From the NCBI GenBank assembly GCA_944472135.2, contig OX235267.1, positions 34,193,312 through 34,257,311 of the forward strand: a DNA stretch of 64,000 nt. Reading direction: 5' to 3'. Below the pieces are notes generated by a model. The model was not told where the DNA came from, ran no database searches, and was given only the letters and a program-made list of their open reading frames with translations. Source of the stretch: Trichobilharzia regenti. Taxonomy: Eukaryota; Platyhelminthes; Trematoda; Strigeidida; Schistosomatidae. A program made the position numbers and the translations under genes. Position 1 is the first letter of the stretch; each line of letters begins with the position of its first letter. This document shows positions 59,801 to 64,000 of the stretch, in pieces.

Positions 59801-61155
59801 AGAAGATGGAATTAACATACACTGAGTTGCATCATGCACCAGGTCCTTGATCAGAACCCGAATGGGAAGTGACGAGTTGGGTGTCTGAGGCTGATATATA
59901 GGACATAGTGCGAGGAGGGAATGAGAGCTATTAACCGCTCGTGGAGCTAGCTGAAAGTGAAAGCAGAGAATGGAGTGCAGTTGGGAAGTGCTGTTGAAGG
60001 CCAGTAGTAAACTAGTAACCCAGGGGATAATAATGATGAACTGTTTAATATGAAGAAAAGAGGGGAAATCTGATGGAAGGCTGACAAGCCACCTGGTAAG
60101 AAAAACACTACCACTACTGAAACTTCAAGGGTTCATACCTGGATCCCTGTATTTTACTAGGAACACAAAGGAATAAAACAAGAAGTGTGAAGTTATATCT
60201 GTACTAACACAAAATTAATAATTCATTACTGTATACAACAAGATTGCTTTCGTCGTAACACGAAATCATTTGAAATGAGGAAGGTTTCAAGTTTTATCAT
60301 AAATTAGTGTAATATAGAGAAATACTGTAGAACCAGGGAGTAGTGGACAGCTATGTAGCTCTATTTTGGGACTCTTTAAAAAGGAGCATCCCCCGGGGTT
60401 CGAACCCAGGACCTTAAAGTAACAAGGTAATCTCTCAGACTATTCTGCCACTGAGACCACTTCCAATGCAACATGAATTCCAACTTGCAACTGACATCAA
60501 TCCGTGATCAAACTTGAAATAAATCAAATCTCAGTGGAATAACTCTTAAAAAAATAATCTGATGCTCGCCAGTAACTGGCTACAGGACGAAGAGGGCCAT
60601 TGTTCGCCGATGTTATTGTCCGAAGGTTGAGCTATATATTGCGAATTGGCAGAATTTAGAATTCATGGCTCATTGGGTTGGGTACCGGTGAGTGAGTTGT
60701 CTACGGGCTAGCCTTTTAACATGGGTTCAAAGCTCGGTGGATGTTTACAACTGAAGAGTCTAGAACTAGGACGTGACAGCTGGCCAGTAGTCATTGGTTC
60801 TCAAATCGTCCTCTAATTGACATCAATCTGTAATCAAACCTGAAACAAATCAAATCCTTATAAACTAAATTGTGAAAATAAGCAAGGTAAAAATAAAAGG
60901 GACAAAATCAACTTACTGGCATAAATTATTATCCCATTGTAATGTATTCAAATTAAATAATAATGTACGACTAGCATTAGTAACATCAGTAATATGACAC
61001 TGATGATTAGTTAACTTCCAGATTAACCAACTGTCAACTGTTCCAAATAATAAACGATTCTCTTGATTAGCTAATTTCACTTTATCAACATTATCTAATA
61101 ACCAACTCATTTTCAGGGCTGAAAAGTAACTGTGTATCGGTAGACCTGTTGTTTG
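30961..61155 (-). CDS. GK: Glycerol kinase, 3' five exons (N-terminus outside window)
   Basis: Exons on the minus strand, 5' to 3': 60917-61155, 58873-59203, 47677-48103, 41826-42151, 30961-31062. All junctions have AG acceptors and GT donors and keep phase, giving 474 codons plus TAA. The product aligns through the FGGY-family glycerol kinase from [14 protein letters not shown] to the end. It contains [39 protein letters not shown] (catalytic Asp of the GDQ box), [10 protein letters not shown] and [15 protein letters not shown] phosphorylates glycerol with ATP to sn-glycerol 3-phosphate. About 130 N-terminal residues with the first ATP-loop motif are missing, presumably beyond 64000. Introns are about 1.7, 10.8, 5.5 and 10.8 kb and packed with transposons. 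Some usually invariant positions differ: ARC replaces ARG after PWW, and the region after DIL is unlike animal GKs. A diverged paralogue is possible. Confidence 0.92.
31338..31536 (-). CDS. Unidentified small membrane-protein exon, uncertain
   Basis: 66 codons from ATG at 31536 to a perfect GTAAGT donor at 31337-31332. Predicted basic N-terminus ([16 protein letters not shown]) and one hydrophobic segment ([19 protein letters not shown]). It lies in the last GK intron on the same strand and is richer in G+C than its surroundings. No family was recognised. It could be the first exon of a small nested gene or a chance frame in an old repeat. Confidence 0.25.
31540..32680. other. GK intron, no recognisable feature
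   Basis: Very AT-rich. The 152-codon plus-strand frame at 31910-32368 is low-complexity Leu/Ile/Phe-rich translation of AT-rich DNA without domain features. Confidence 0.4.
32741..32790 (-). ncRNA. Hammerhead ribozyme, left Sm-alpha copy
   Basis: On the minus strand: CTGATGA (32778-32772), stem II GTCT/AGGAC, GAAAC (GAAA 32753-32750) and the cleavage triplet GTC (32743-32741) after a very short stem III. All core elements are present and stem II can form four pairs. Confidence 0.65.
32890..32945 (+). ncRNA. Hammerhead ribozyme, right Sm-alpha copy
   Basis: CTGATGA (32900-32906), GAAA (32924-32927) and GTC (32935-32937) are intact. Stem II is weakened because GTCC has become GTTT, leaving two G-U pairs. 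Confidence 0.55.
33690..35110. mobile_element. Penelope-like terminal repeats in inverted orientation
   Basis: About 100 bp at 33690-33790 (minus) recur inverted at 35000-35110 (plus). Shared blocks are 'caagtttcgaagtt', 'gatatgattatga' and 'gtgtttgaaacc-tgtcatcca'. The same sequence type ends the Penelope-like structures at 55.2 and 57.8 kb. No RT or GIY-YIG coding remains between the arms; a solo LTR lies inside. Confidence 0.6.
34082..34425. mobile_element. Solo LTR
   Basis: A 344-bp block starts TGTCAGTGT and ends ACACTGACA, a 9-bp terminal inverted repeat. It carries AATAAA near 34303 and is flanked by near-identical 5-mers cagag (34077-34081) and caggg (34426-34430). This is the structure expected after recombination between two LTRs. 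Family unknown. Confidence 0.6.
35112..35305 (-). repeat. tRNA-derived SINE, second family
   Basis: The minus strand starts with a tRNA-like head ('ggtggcacagtggttagga', 'ggttcgatcccc'), followed by a body ending in an A-rich tail. A close relative in the same orientation is at 50663-50850. The body contains 'gctgaaaattccatacttg' in both. Confidence 0.75.
35540..35643. repeat. Interspersed repeat split by TR-GAG-like copy 1
   Basis: The 'caagtttcaaaagaatagttacagaac...gataacttcatcatcagg' block recurs inverted at about 41145-41260 and, diverged, at 51060-51120. Non-coding and of unknown class. Confidence 0.5.
35644..37474 (+). mobile_element. TR-GAG-like LTR element, copy 1
   Basis: 195-bp LTRs at 35644-35838 and 37280-37474 (TGTGGTGATTG ... 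TTACTACA) with a 5-bp target-site duplication tatac (35639-35643, 37475-37479). The internal region is only 1441 bp and is filled by one Gag-like frame. A PBS-like TGGCGTCGCGATG starts 3 nt after the 5' LTR and overlaps the start codon. Non-autonomous: no protease, RT or integrase core. Inserted in the last GK intron, antisense to GK. Confidence 0.9.
35852..37291 (+). pseudogene. Gag-IN tail fusion, copy 1, one nonsense change
   Basis: Same 1440-bp frame as 43157-44596 except that codon 226 is TGA (36527-36529) where copy 2 has TGC. This removes the last Cys of the first zinc knuckle and everything after. The frame is otherwise open to a stop inside the 3' LTR. The capsid-like part remains translatable as 225 residues. 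Confidence 0.88.
37600..37987. repeat. Foldback (palindromic) element
   Basis: Two imperfect inverted arms of about 190 bp meet near 37793 with almost no spacer. The outer ends are actgaaggcc and ggccttcagt. Matching inner blocks include 'tggatgttttt' against 'aaaaacatcca', and 'ggatcaaacc' at the centre. It lacks coding capacity. Structure fits a MITE or foldback DNA element. No clear target-site duplication. Confidence 0.7.
38104..41089 (+). mobile_element. RTE/SR2-like LINE, 5'-truncated, recent
   Basis: A 2986-bp insertion between perfect 13-bp repeats atttaaataaagt (38091-38103, 41090-41102). It contains one open EN-RT frame, a 3' UTR and an (ACAG)n tail. The 5' part, including the start of the endonuclease, was lost at integration. 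It lies in the last GK intron, antisense to GK. Confidence 0.93.
38105..40903 (+). CDS. RTE endonuclease-reverse transcriptase, N-truncated
   Basis: About 933 codons with no stop. The partial APE-type endonuclease retains [25 protein letters not shown] and [10 protein letters not shown]; upstream Asn and Glu motifs are missing. The RT shows [72 protein letters not shown] and catalytic [11 protein letters not shown]. The C-terminus has [32 protein letters not shown] and [13 protein letters not shown], the block also seen in the fragments at 3.2, 8.5 and 10.7 kb. Absence of stops supports a young insertion. Such proteins are often database-labelled 'craniofacial development protein 2-like', a different thing from the CFDP1 gene in this window. 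Confidence 0.93.
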   Translation: MSGDATASSRGLAGVGIALSTRAEKTLLDWIPVDSRMCAVRLNGSVKWRKDCTTRRCLFVISAYAPTDCSSDETKDEFYQKLSSLVRKAKRSDIVVLAGDFNAQVGKLCQSEKDVGGTYGVPCQRTDNGDRLLQFCSDNHLFLVSTNFKHKERHCLTWRPPSSNQRWTQIDHIAISYRWRGSVGDCRSFWNTCVDTDHALVRARVCLRLNGRRKQLAVKPSRPQLDQETKSVFEEELAKHISVFDSCAHPEEAWKNIQAAIDTAVKAVNKVNPKVSKNHWISTASSELIDARRLIPASSEFNEERKLHKRKLTKSLRKDREQWWATKAKEMEKALRIGNTRQLFGLIRETGGRRQIISETISEKNGTIISSQDRRLDRWKEHYEEQFNLPTATLNLPSIQHLPEWDIDTGPPSLTEVTKAVTNLKLGKAAGPDGMTPEVFKYGGDSLLSGLTEVLGSVWESEEVPSGWCKSLIIPIYKKGDKSSCDNHRGISLTNIVSKVLGSIIMRRLSGAREAQTRESQAGFRPGRGCIDHIFTLRQILEHRHSYRRPTVIIFLDLKAAFDSVDREVLWRCLAVKGIPRKYIALIKALYSYSYSQVRAYGELSSELMTTSGVRQGCPLSPFLFNFIIDVLMDLTLGDFSDSGIDLLPGNNLVDLEYADDIVLLGEDAEKMQSLLNTLSRNLRMFGMRFAPAKCKMMLQDWTTSTPSLKIGSEVVEHVDRFTYLGSTISPNGLISDEISARIQGARFAFVSLRRLWRRRDVRLSTKGRVYCSSVRSVLLYGCETWPLRVEDMKRLAVFDHRCLRSISRVKWHNKVSNMEVRRRVLGKQGKSIDEVVKLQRLRWLGHVLRMPSHRLPRRAMLADIGSGWKKASGGQTKTWHQSMKSTTVGLSHVGRCRLPGWGPRDGKNLWLETIGDMAQNRSQWRRCIHSL
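41826..42151 (-). CDS. GK: GK exon d
   Basis: 326 nt; acceptor GCTTTACACAG, donor GTAAGT after NEGMKK. Encodes [37 protein letters not shown] and KRSLNWI, matching the late FGGY-C region (TALGAAMAAG ... F-PQI ... W-A-S-W). The frame stays open eight codons past the donor, but the in-phase terminal exon at 31062 favours splicing. Confidence 0.9.
42340..42440 (-). repeat. Sm-alpha-like SINE fragment
   Basis: The minus strand has CTGATGAGGAGTCCCAAG and a damaged GAGGAAACAGCTG in place of GGACGAAAC. The ribozyme core is broken. Confidence 0.6.
42914..42949. repeat. (TA)n microsatellite, left of TR-GAG-like copy 2
   Basis: Pure TA run abutting the 5' LTR. A second run directly follows the 3' LTR. 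Confidence 0.95.
42950..44779 (+). mobile_element. TR-GAG-like LTR element, copy 2
   Basis: LTRs at about 42950-43143 and 44585-44779; the 5' LTR has lost its terminal TG against the TA repeat. The internal region is again 1441 bp with the same PBS-like TGGCGTCGCGATG next to the start codon. Flanked by (TA)n on both sides, so the target duplication cannot be read. Inserted in the GK intron between exons d and c, antisense. Confidence 0.9.
43157..44596 (+). CDS. Gag-like fusion protein: capsid, two CCHC knuckles, coiled coil, IN tail
   Basis: 479 codons, intact. Residues 1-190 resemble the mag-clade Ty3 Gag ([58 protein letters not shown]). Two knuckles follow: C-X2-C-X3-H-X4-C at 214-226 and C-X2-C-X4-H-X4-C ([14 protein letters not shown]) at 233-246. 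About 290-330 is a heptad-rich coiled coil ([20 protein letters not shown]). From about 347, [34 protein letters not shown] and GHLDKV look like the C-terminal tail of a Ty3 integrase, ending in a basic [11 protein letters not shown]. The last three codons and stop lie inside the 3' LTR. It presumably forms particles that package element RNA, with enzymes supplied in trans. Confidence 0.85.
   Translation: MELNNLGKFPINGSPREIADYLECFDAWCISKNFRDDKIPAHFITAIGLDAYSLVKNLSFPDKLISLSYDKIRELLIHHFHVTTFETRERAQFNKLVRAHNQRIRDFILQLQIQASKCNFGDQMHTQLRDRLIAGINIPKLEKELIQIPSCTFQTAKDLCITYEDVNSEYSAPTTSVSDVMLSKVQNTSVHGKQSKLSFTGNKMQREIKNIKPCLSCGKLHLRSTCRFRGAKCHKCGKVGHIKTVCRSSNTYVAQHSYNFPNLSSKMESMCLSTFLNTQSHPMKTSTTSSATQVSTVFKNVVAELQCELSKTRKNLNEMREKLIKIEELLHMRRLRLLNAEHTSTHESPAKLFKSRILRKHLMSATSNVHYYKDNNYRPSVGIILQKMGNRVVKIVDIKDHSVHNGHLDKVTINEVGRSKYNVNDSATNPDFVDNSGISPDNTDENNITESVRSKLLASKPRHRYKYARRYSRCGGCGD
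44780..44830. repeat. (TA)n microsatellite, right of TR-GAG-like copy 2
   Basis: Pure TA run directly after the 3' LTR. Confidence 0.95.
44832..45075 (+). repeat. tRNA-Gly-type SINE, degenerate
   Basis: 'taggttgatctgtagtaagatgc' and 'gggttccatcctgagccgatcc' approximate the head. The body 'acaacaccattaatattgaaacttc' parallels the SINEs at 7487 and 48597. Confidence 0.5.
45585..45740 (+). repeat. Interspersed repeat D, copy 1
   Basis: Shares 'catgcaggagatcgtgtgag', 'ccatgttccattc' and 'aatccaagggtataataa' with copies at 47330-47515 and 59855-60030. Non-coding, class unknown. Confidence 0.5.
45741..46984. other. GK intron, no recognisable feature
   Basis: AT-rich, without coding or repeat signatures that I can name. 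Confidence 0.35.
46985..47110 (-). repeat. Sm-alpha-like SINE fragment, strongly decayed
   Basis: The minus strand has 'gatgacgagtcctaaacagg', a recognisable but broken hammerhead left half and stem II. Confidence 0.4.
47330..47515 (+). repeat. Interspersed repeat D, copy 2
   Basis: Best preserved copy: 'gggaaatgatgagctgaaca', 'aacatgcagaagatc', 'cttatgttccactcgggatc'. It lies about 160 bp from GK exon c. Confidence 0.55.
47677..48103 (-). CDS. GK: GK exon c
   Basis: 427 nt; acceptor TTCTATACTAG, donor GTAAGT. Begins [14 protein letters not shown], completing the conserved ALEG(S) segment. It includes [20 protein letters not shown] and ends [19 protein letters not shown]. Confidence 0.93.
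48597..48840 (+). repeat. tRNA-Gly-type SINE
   Basis: 'ccagttcaatagtagaatgt' and 'gaggtttgactcctggtcgac' match the A- and B-box-like parts of the SINE at 7487. The body 'aatagcactatagctactgaa' also matches. Confidence 0.65.
49530..49710 (-). repeat. Sm-alpha-like SINE
   Basis: Minus strand: 'ggcttaatggttcagcagctc', 'cctgggttcaatccccagtgc', then CTGTGAAGAGTCC, a hammerhead left half that lost the GA of CUGAUGA. Ends in 'aaccgatgtcac'. Confidence 0.75.
50270..50470 (-). repeat. Sm-alpha-like SINE, decayed
   Basis: Minus strand: CTGATGAACTGTCTC retained, GAAA box lost. The 'gatgtcagcttttgatgac' tail fits the family. Confidence 0.6.
50663..50850 (-). repeat. tRNA-derived SINE, second family
   Basis: The minus strand begins 'gcatcggtggcacagtggtt', with 'cggggttcgattccctgccg' as B box, the best-kept copy of the family seen at 35112. 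A short (TA)n lies at its 5' side. Confidence 0.8.
51690..52094 (+). pseudogene. Penelope-like GIY-YIG endonuclease fragment
   Basis: [33 protein letters not shown] (the Y...YIG core) and VREHLPAWF, then a run of about 12 G at 51967-51979 shifts the frame, after which [20 protein letters not shown] and [10 protein letters not shown] continue. This C-terminal domain is typical of Penelope-like elements; the RT part is absent. Confidence 0.85.
52095..52290 (-). repeat. Sm-alpha-like SINE, decayed
   Basis: Minus strand with 'cctaagtttcgaacgcctaat' at the B-box position and a degraded 'cagtgaagagttcagaaa' in place of the ribozyme. It abuts the Penelope-like fragment. Confidence 0.6.
52300..53680. 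other. GK intron, no recognisable feature
   Basis: AT-rich intron sequence without coding or named repeat features. Confidence 0.35.
53690..53960 (-). repeat. SINE-like repeat C, copy 1
   Basis: Shares 'gcagactgaattctgtcagtcaag', 'atggccaccat', 'ggttggaggcaatcggc' and 'ctgagattcg' with 61440-61700. The head (minus strand) holds a B-box-like gttcgaatctc in the better copies. Confidence 0.65.
54652..54855 (-). repeat. Sm-alpha-like SINE
   Basis: Minus strand: tRNA-like head 'ctgaatggtctaccagctcgcc' with 'cctgggcttgaaccacggttg', then CTTCTGAAGAGTTCCAAACT and AGGACAGAAAAGC, a hammerhead with core changes. Confidence 0.7.
55420..55850 (+). pseudogene. Decayed Penelope-like C-terminus
   Basis: [18 protein letters not shown] recalls the start of the GIY-YIG region, and [20 protein letters not shown] its end. 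Stops and frame changes separate them. Opposite strand to the frame at 56903-57367. Confidence 0.5.
56903..57367 (-). CDS. Penelope-like GIY-YIG endonuclease domain, N-truncated
   Basis: 154 open codons: [31 protein letters not shown] (Y...YVG core), [22 protein letters not shown] and [17 protein letters not shown]. Parallel to the fragment at 51690. The RT domain is missing because the copy is cut at 57370, where an inverted 3' segment begins. Confidence 0.85.
   Translation of the reverse strand: MKPETLAARKKPLFIKLQFNGDLSSEILFRRLSRSIQRTFYAAHLCLSFSSRRMIGTQTKDKLDSFATSMCIYQFNCTYGDSYVGLTTRQLSQSVSEHLPLWFGNAQTKTIHGSILSHLIYSGHVVEKTRAFKVIHRIPQNLSNRHRFVYCTHS
57940..58860. other. GK intron, no recognisable feature
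   Basis: AT-rich, nothing recognised. Confidence 0.35.
58873..59203 (-). CDS. GK: GK exon b
   Basis: 331 nt; acceptor TTTTTCATTACAG, donor GTTAGA (weak but phase-compatible). Encodes [20 protein letters not shown], the [12 protein letters not shown] catalytic box, [14 protein letters not shown] and [10 protein letters not shown] to HYALE. Confidence 0.93.
59855..60030 (+). repeat. Interspersed repeat D, copy 3
   Basis: 'aatgggaagtgacgagttgg', 'gcgaggagggaatgagagct' and 'gaaggccagtag' follow the layout of the copy at 47330. Confidence 0.5.
60320..60485 (-). repeat. Sm-alpha-like SINE, decayed ribozyme
   Basis: Minus strand: 'ggtcctgggttcgaaccccgg' B box well kept; the hammerhead region reads 'taaagagtcccaaaatagagc', without the CUGAUGA and GAAA boxes. 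Confidence 0.65.
60650..60845 (+). repeat. Sm-alpha-like SINE
   Basis: Plus strand: 'acatgggttcaaagctcggtg' B box, then CAACTGAAGAGTCTAGAACT and AGGACGTGACAGCTGG. Stem II GTC/GAC is kept but core bases changed (CUGAUGA to CUGAAGA, GAAA to GUGA). Lies about 70 bp from GK exon a, on the opposite strand. Confidence 0.7.
60917..61155 (-). CDS. GK: GK exon a (first in window)
   Basis: 239 nt; acceptor TTTCTCTAG, donor GTAAGT. Encodes [20 protein letters not shown], then [18 protein letters not shown] and [20 protein letters not shown]. It begins in phase 0 at about residue 135 of typical animal GK and ends with two bases of a split codon. Confidence 0.92.
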
Positions 61156-61439
61156 CTAGAGAAACACAAAATAAAAAAAAGTATGTATATACAAGCTTGT
61201 AGCGGGAAAAAGAAAGCAAAATCTGGTTCACACACAGTGGTTAAATAGAAGATGTCTGTTGCGATCCGGAGGAGTCTCATTATAATCCCAATGCCTGAAG
61301 AATATTCATCAATCGATAAAGTATAGGTGGTCACATATAAACATATATGCTGAAAGCTTTTACTCTACGGAAGATTTTCTGATCAAATTAACGATCATAG
61401 ACTATTTTTGATTGGACACTAACTAGTACCATGTGATTA

Positions 61440-61990
61440 GTCCTTTGTTTAGTGAGGACTGAATTCTGTCAGTCAAGTGTTCAGTGTGGCCACCATTTTA
61501 GGTGGCTCATCACCACGGTACACTCAAGATTATTGATATAAGATGGTAGGAGGCAGTCATCCGGAAGCCTTTTCAAAACTTGGTTTCCTGCTAGTTGGCA
61601 CTCACCAGTCAGTAAGGCTCATCTGCAATCTTGAAGGAACTCATGTACCCCCTGAGATTCGAACTCGTGTCACCTAGTGCTGCAGTCAGAGACATTGTAA
61701 ACTCAGCTGATAGAATTCAGTCTGTAGGAAAAAAAAGGACTAGGGACGTGACGCTTGTTAGTGTCCAATCTAAAGTACACAATGAAGTCCTACAGGAGGT
61801 CAACCGCGAGCCCGAATAGCTCTGGGGTGACGTCTCTGACTGCAGCACTGGATGACACAGGTTTGAATCTCAGAAGGGGGATGAGTTCCTTCAAGGTTGC
61901 AGATACACCTTTCTGACGAGTGCCAGCAAGCACGAAGCCTAGGTCCGCCAAGGCTTTCTGCTGATTGCCTCCAATAATTAGAGACAACAT
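61440..61990. repeat. SINE-like repeat C, inverted pair
   Basis: One copy on the minus strand (61440-61700) and a shorter one on the plus strand (61805-61990). The plus copy starts 'gcccgaatagctctggggtgac' (A-box-like) with 'acaggtttgaatctcag' (B-box-like) and a body to 'gctgattgcctccaataatt'. The arms match inversely over about 150 bp. Confidence 0.7.
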
Positions 61991-62624
61991 TAATTGATAA
62001 CATGCCGTCTTAAGTAACATGCTCTAACTCTTTTACAAATTTTTTCTGATTTACTTAATAATACCTATTGAGGGTGTCTTTAACATGTATAAAGTATGTC
62101 CCGGCTAGGCATCTAGTTCGATACAACTTCGCTACATTACCGATTGACCTTCCTTCTTTACTGAACACTTTACACTTCATTATGACACATACATCACCAC
62201 TGATATTAATCCGTGACAGGAATCGAAATTCCAACTGTTATTACATAAATTATGTAATACGGTTGAAGAGGTTTTGTTGCTGATTACAAATAACACTTAT
62301 TTCATGATTCTCCATAAAGTTTTACATTTTACACAATAGACATCATATTTCTTGGATGAAATGACCACTAATACCTTCACTGACTACAATAAAAGTTACA
62401 AAAGCTGCATTGTACCAAAATAAAAGGGGGTCAGGGTATTTTTGTTTTTAATAAAAATTCCTGCTGTTATCTAGCCTGTTTTCAATCATTTAACTGCTGA
62501 ATGGTTGTGTTCAAAGAAATTGTGAGTTTGGTTTTTCTGTCCTTAATGACTGTTAATTGCCTGTCAAGCTGAAGTTCTACAGTTAATCAGATGTAGAAAT
62601 TCACTTTGAGCTAAGTCAAATCGA

Positions 62625-62680
62625 GTGCACCACTGATGAACTGGGCTCCAGATGGACGAAACAGCCATACGGTATTTAGG
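62625..62680 (+). repeat. Hammerhead-like relic
   Basis: CTGATGA (62633-62639) and GGACGAAAC (GAAA 62658-62661) are present, but the sequence between them does not form a normal stem II. No tRNA-like head was recognised. Confidence 0.35.
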
Positions 62681-62689
62681 TCACTTTCA

Positions 62690-63315
62690 TCTCCCCTATC
62701 CCTTAGATTCTAATTATTCAACTCTGTAATTAGTCCTTTAGCTGTGAATTCGTTTATCATCGTTTTCTGTGCTTTTATGAAGTGAGGTAGCTTGAAATGC
62801 TGCATTTCTGTGCAACATTCTAAGTTGAAAATTCAGTTCAACTCATTTTAATTTGAATTAAGTGGTGAATTTCTATATAAGCAAGGTAGACCAGTTCAAA
62901 AGGACTTCGATTCTCACTGACTTAAGTAATCGATATATGTATTACCCATTCTAAGTAACTTTTTTTCTTAAGAGGAACAATGAACTAAAAGCTTTGAGTA
63001 CTTATATGAGTGCATGTGTGGTTATTACTTCCCCCTTGCCCATATTACGGGAGATGATTAATTCTTGAAATGCTAGAAACAGGAAGAGTAACAGTGTTGC
63101 TTTGCCATAGAGCCAATAGGACAACTTCCTGAGGTCAGTCAGAGACTGACTGTTTGAAAAGACTTTTTTAAGTTGTGTCTGTATAGCGAAGAACAATGTT
63201 AGTTTATTTACGATTCACTGAGAAAGGTGAACGATAGTCAGTAATAAAAAAAATCAACCCACTCAGTTTCTAATTATTCATATAACTCATTTCAGAAATC
63301 ATAAAATATAAAATT
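62690..63315. other. No recognisable feature
   Basis: AT-rich sequence, presumably upstream GK intron. No N-terminal GK exon was found between 61156 and 64000. Confidence 0.35.
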
Positions 63316-63319
63316 GGGC

Positions 63320-63475
63320 TATTAGATGGTTGGAGACAATCAGCAGAAAGCCTTGACGGATATAGGTTTTGTGCTAGTTTTCACTCATCAGCTAGGCGTA
63401 ACTGTAACCTTCAAGGAATTCATATCCTTCCTAAGATTCGAACCCGTGTCACCCACTGTTGTAGTCAGAGACAAT
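63320..63475 (-). repeat. SINE-like repeat C, copy 4
   Basis: 'ggttggagacaatcagcaga', 'cttcaaggaattcatatcc' and 'aagattcgaacccgtgtcacc' follow the head-proximal half of repeat C. Confidence 0.65.
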
Positions 63476-63559
63476 AATAGGATATTTCTGTGAACTCATA
63501 GTGGCAAAGAATTGGTCATATTTATCACTTCCTTAACTCAGATAACCAACTCTGTATCC

Positions 63560-64000
63560 GGGAGGAAATCAACACAAGTGAAATCTATAAAAGACAGCTA
63601 ATGGAACCCAATTACTAAGGAAGAAAGACAGATTAAACAATGAGTGGATCACTCCAAAGGACTCCAGAACCGAGCACCACCTGCAACACGTCCAGAAATA
63701 CCAACAACAGCACGTACACACACAACTGCCAGTTAACACCAATCCTCCAACGAAAACTGAAGTCTTGGATGCAGTCAAGCTTCTGAAAGCTGGAAAAGCA
63801 GCTGGACCAGATGGAATACCCCCTGAAGCACTGAAAGCAGATCCAGAGACGATAGCAGATATACTGACTCCATTATTGCAAAAGGTTTGGAAGGAGGGAA
63901 ATGTGCCTACCGACTGGAGGAAAGGTTACTTCGTGAAACTACCAAAGAAGGGTGACTTATGCCTCACTCTGCAAGAACTGGCGAGGAATCATGCTCCTGT
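63560..64000 (+). mobile_element. RTE-type LINE reverse transcriptase, cut by window end
   Basis: An open frame from about 63740 reads [40 protein letters not shown] and KVWKEGNVPTDWRKG, the fingers region of an RTE-like RT (Perere-3/SR3 type). The preceding 180 bp translate to a compatible linker only after a frame change. The catalytic part lies beyond the window. It is a different family from the RTE at 38.1 kb. Confidence 0.85.

Noticed and set aside
61156..64000. N-terminal GK exons
   Set aside because: Searched the minus strand for the DQGTSS-, NQRETT- and WLDLRT-type motifs of GK; none seen, so they are placed outside the window.

Overview
The window looks like nuclear DNA of a schistosome-type blood fluke (Trematoda). 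It is AT-rich and crowded with trematode-style retroelements: RTE/SR2-like and CR1-like LINEs, a CsRn1-like Ty3 element with a CHCC Gag knuckle, Penelope-like GIY-YIG remnants, and Sm-alpha-like tRNA/hammerhead SINEs. The one complete host gene has a run of 33-47 nt introns at its 5' end followed by long 3' introns, a flatworm hallmark. The species cannot be decided from the sequence alone.

Three host genes are supported. (1) CFDP1/BCNT homologue, + strand, 2059-7920: ten exons that splice in phase into 239 codons plus stop, with the conserved C-terminal BCNT block. (2) NDUFB8, a mitochondrial complex I accessory subunit, - strand: two well-supported exons at 11878-12312; the ends were not found. 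(3) Glycerol kinase (GK), - strand, about 30 kb: five exons from 61155 down to 30961 give 474 codons plus stop. The N-terminal exons lie beyond the right edge. The last exon, behind a 10.8 kb intron, encodes a short hydrophobic C-terminal tail like the membrane tail of animal GKs.

The rest is mostly mobile DNA. 1.8 kb: CR1-like 3' tail just upstream of CFDP1. 3.2, 8.5 and 10.3-11.4 kb: RTE pieces, the last an internal-deletion derivative with a 15-bp target-site duplication. 13.8-20.6 kb: CR1-like element, an inverted partial copy and an older RT relic. 21.4-22.5 kb: decayed Ty3 pol. 23.5-28.5 kb: nearly intact 5.0 kb CsRn1-like element (459-bp LTRs, 4-bp TSD). 32.7-33.0 kb: inverted pair of hammerhead-bearing SINEs. 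33.7-35.1 and 55.2-57.9 kb: Penelope-like inverted structures. 37.6-38.0 kb: foldback repeat. 38.1-41.1 kb: recent 5'-truncated RTE insertion with a long open EN-RT frame. 63.6 kb to the right end: another LINE RT.

The most unusual content is a pair of very compact LTR elements (35644-37474 and 42950-44779), both in GK introns and antisense to GK. Each has about 195-bp LTRs and one 1440-bp frame that starts 14 nt after the 5' LTR and ends inside the 3' LTR. That frame encodes a mag-clade Ty3 Gag (capsid plus two zinc knuckles), a coiled-coil stretch and what looks like the integrase C-terminal tail; protease, RT, RNase H and integrase core are absent. It resembles the Gag-only 'TR-GAG' type of non-autonomous element.
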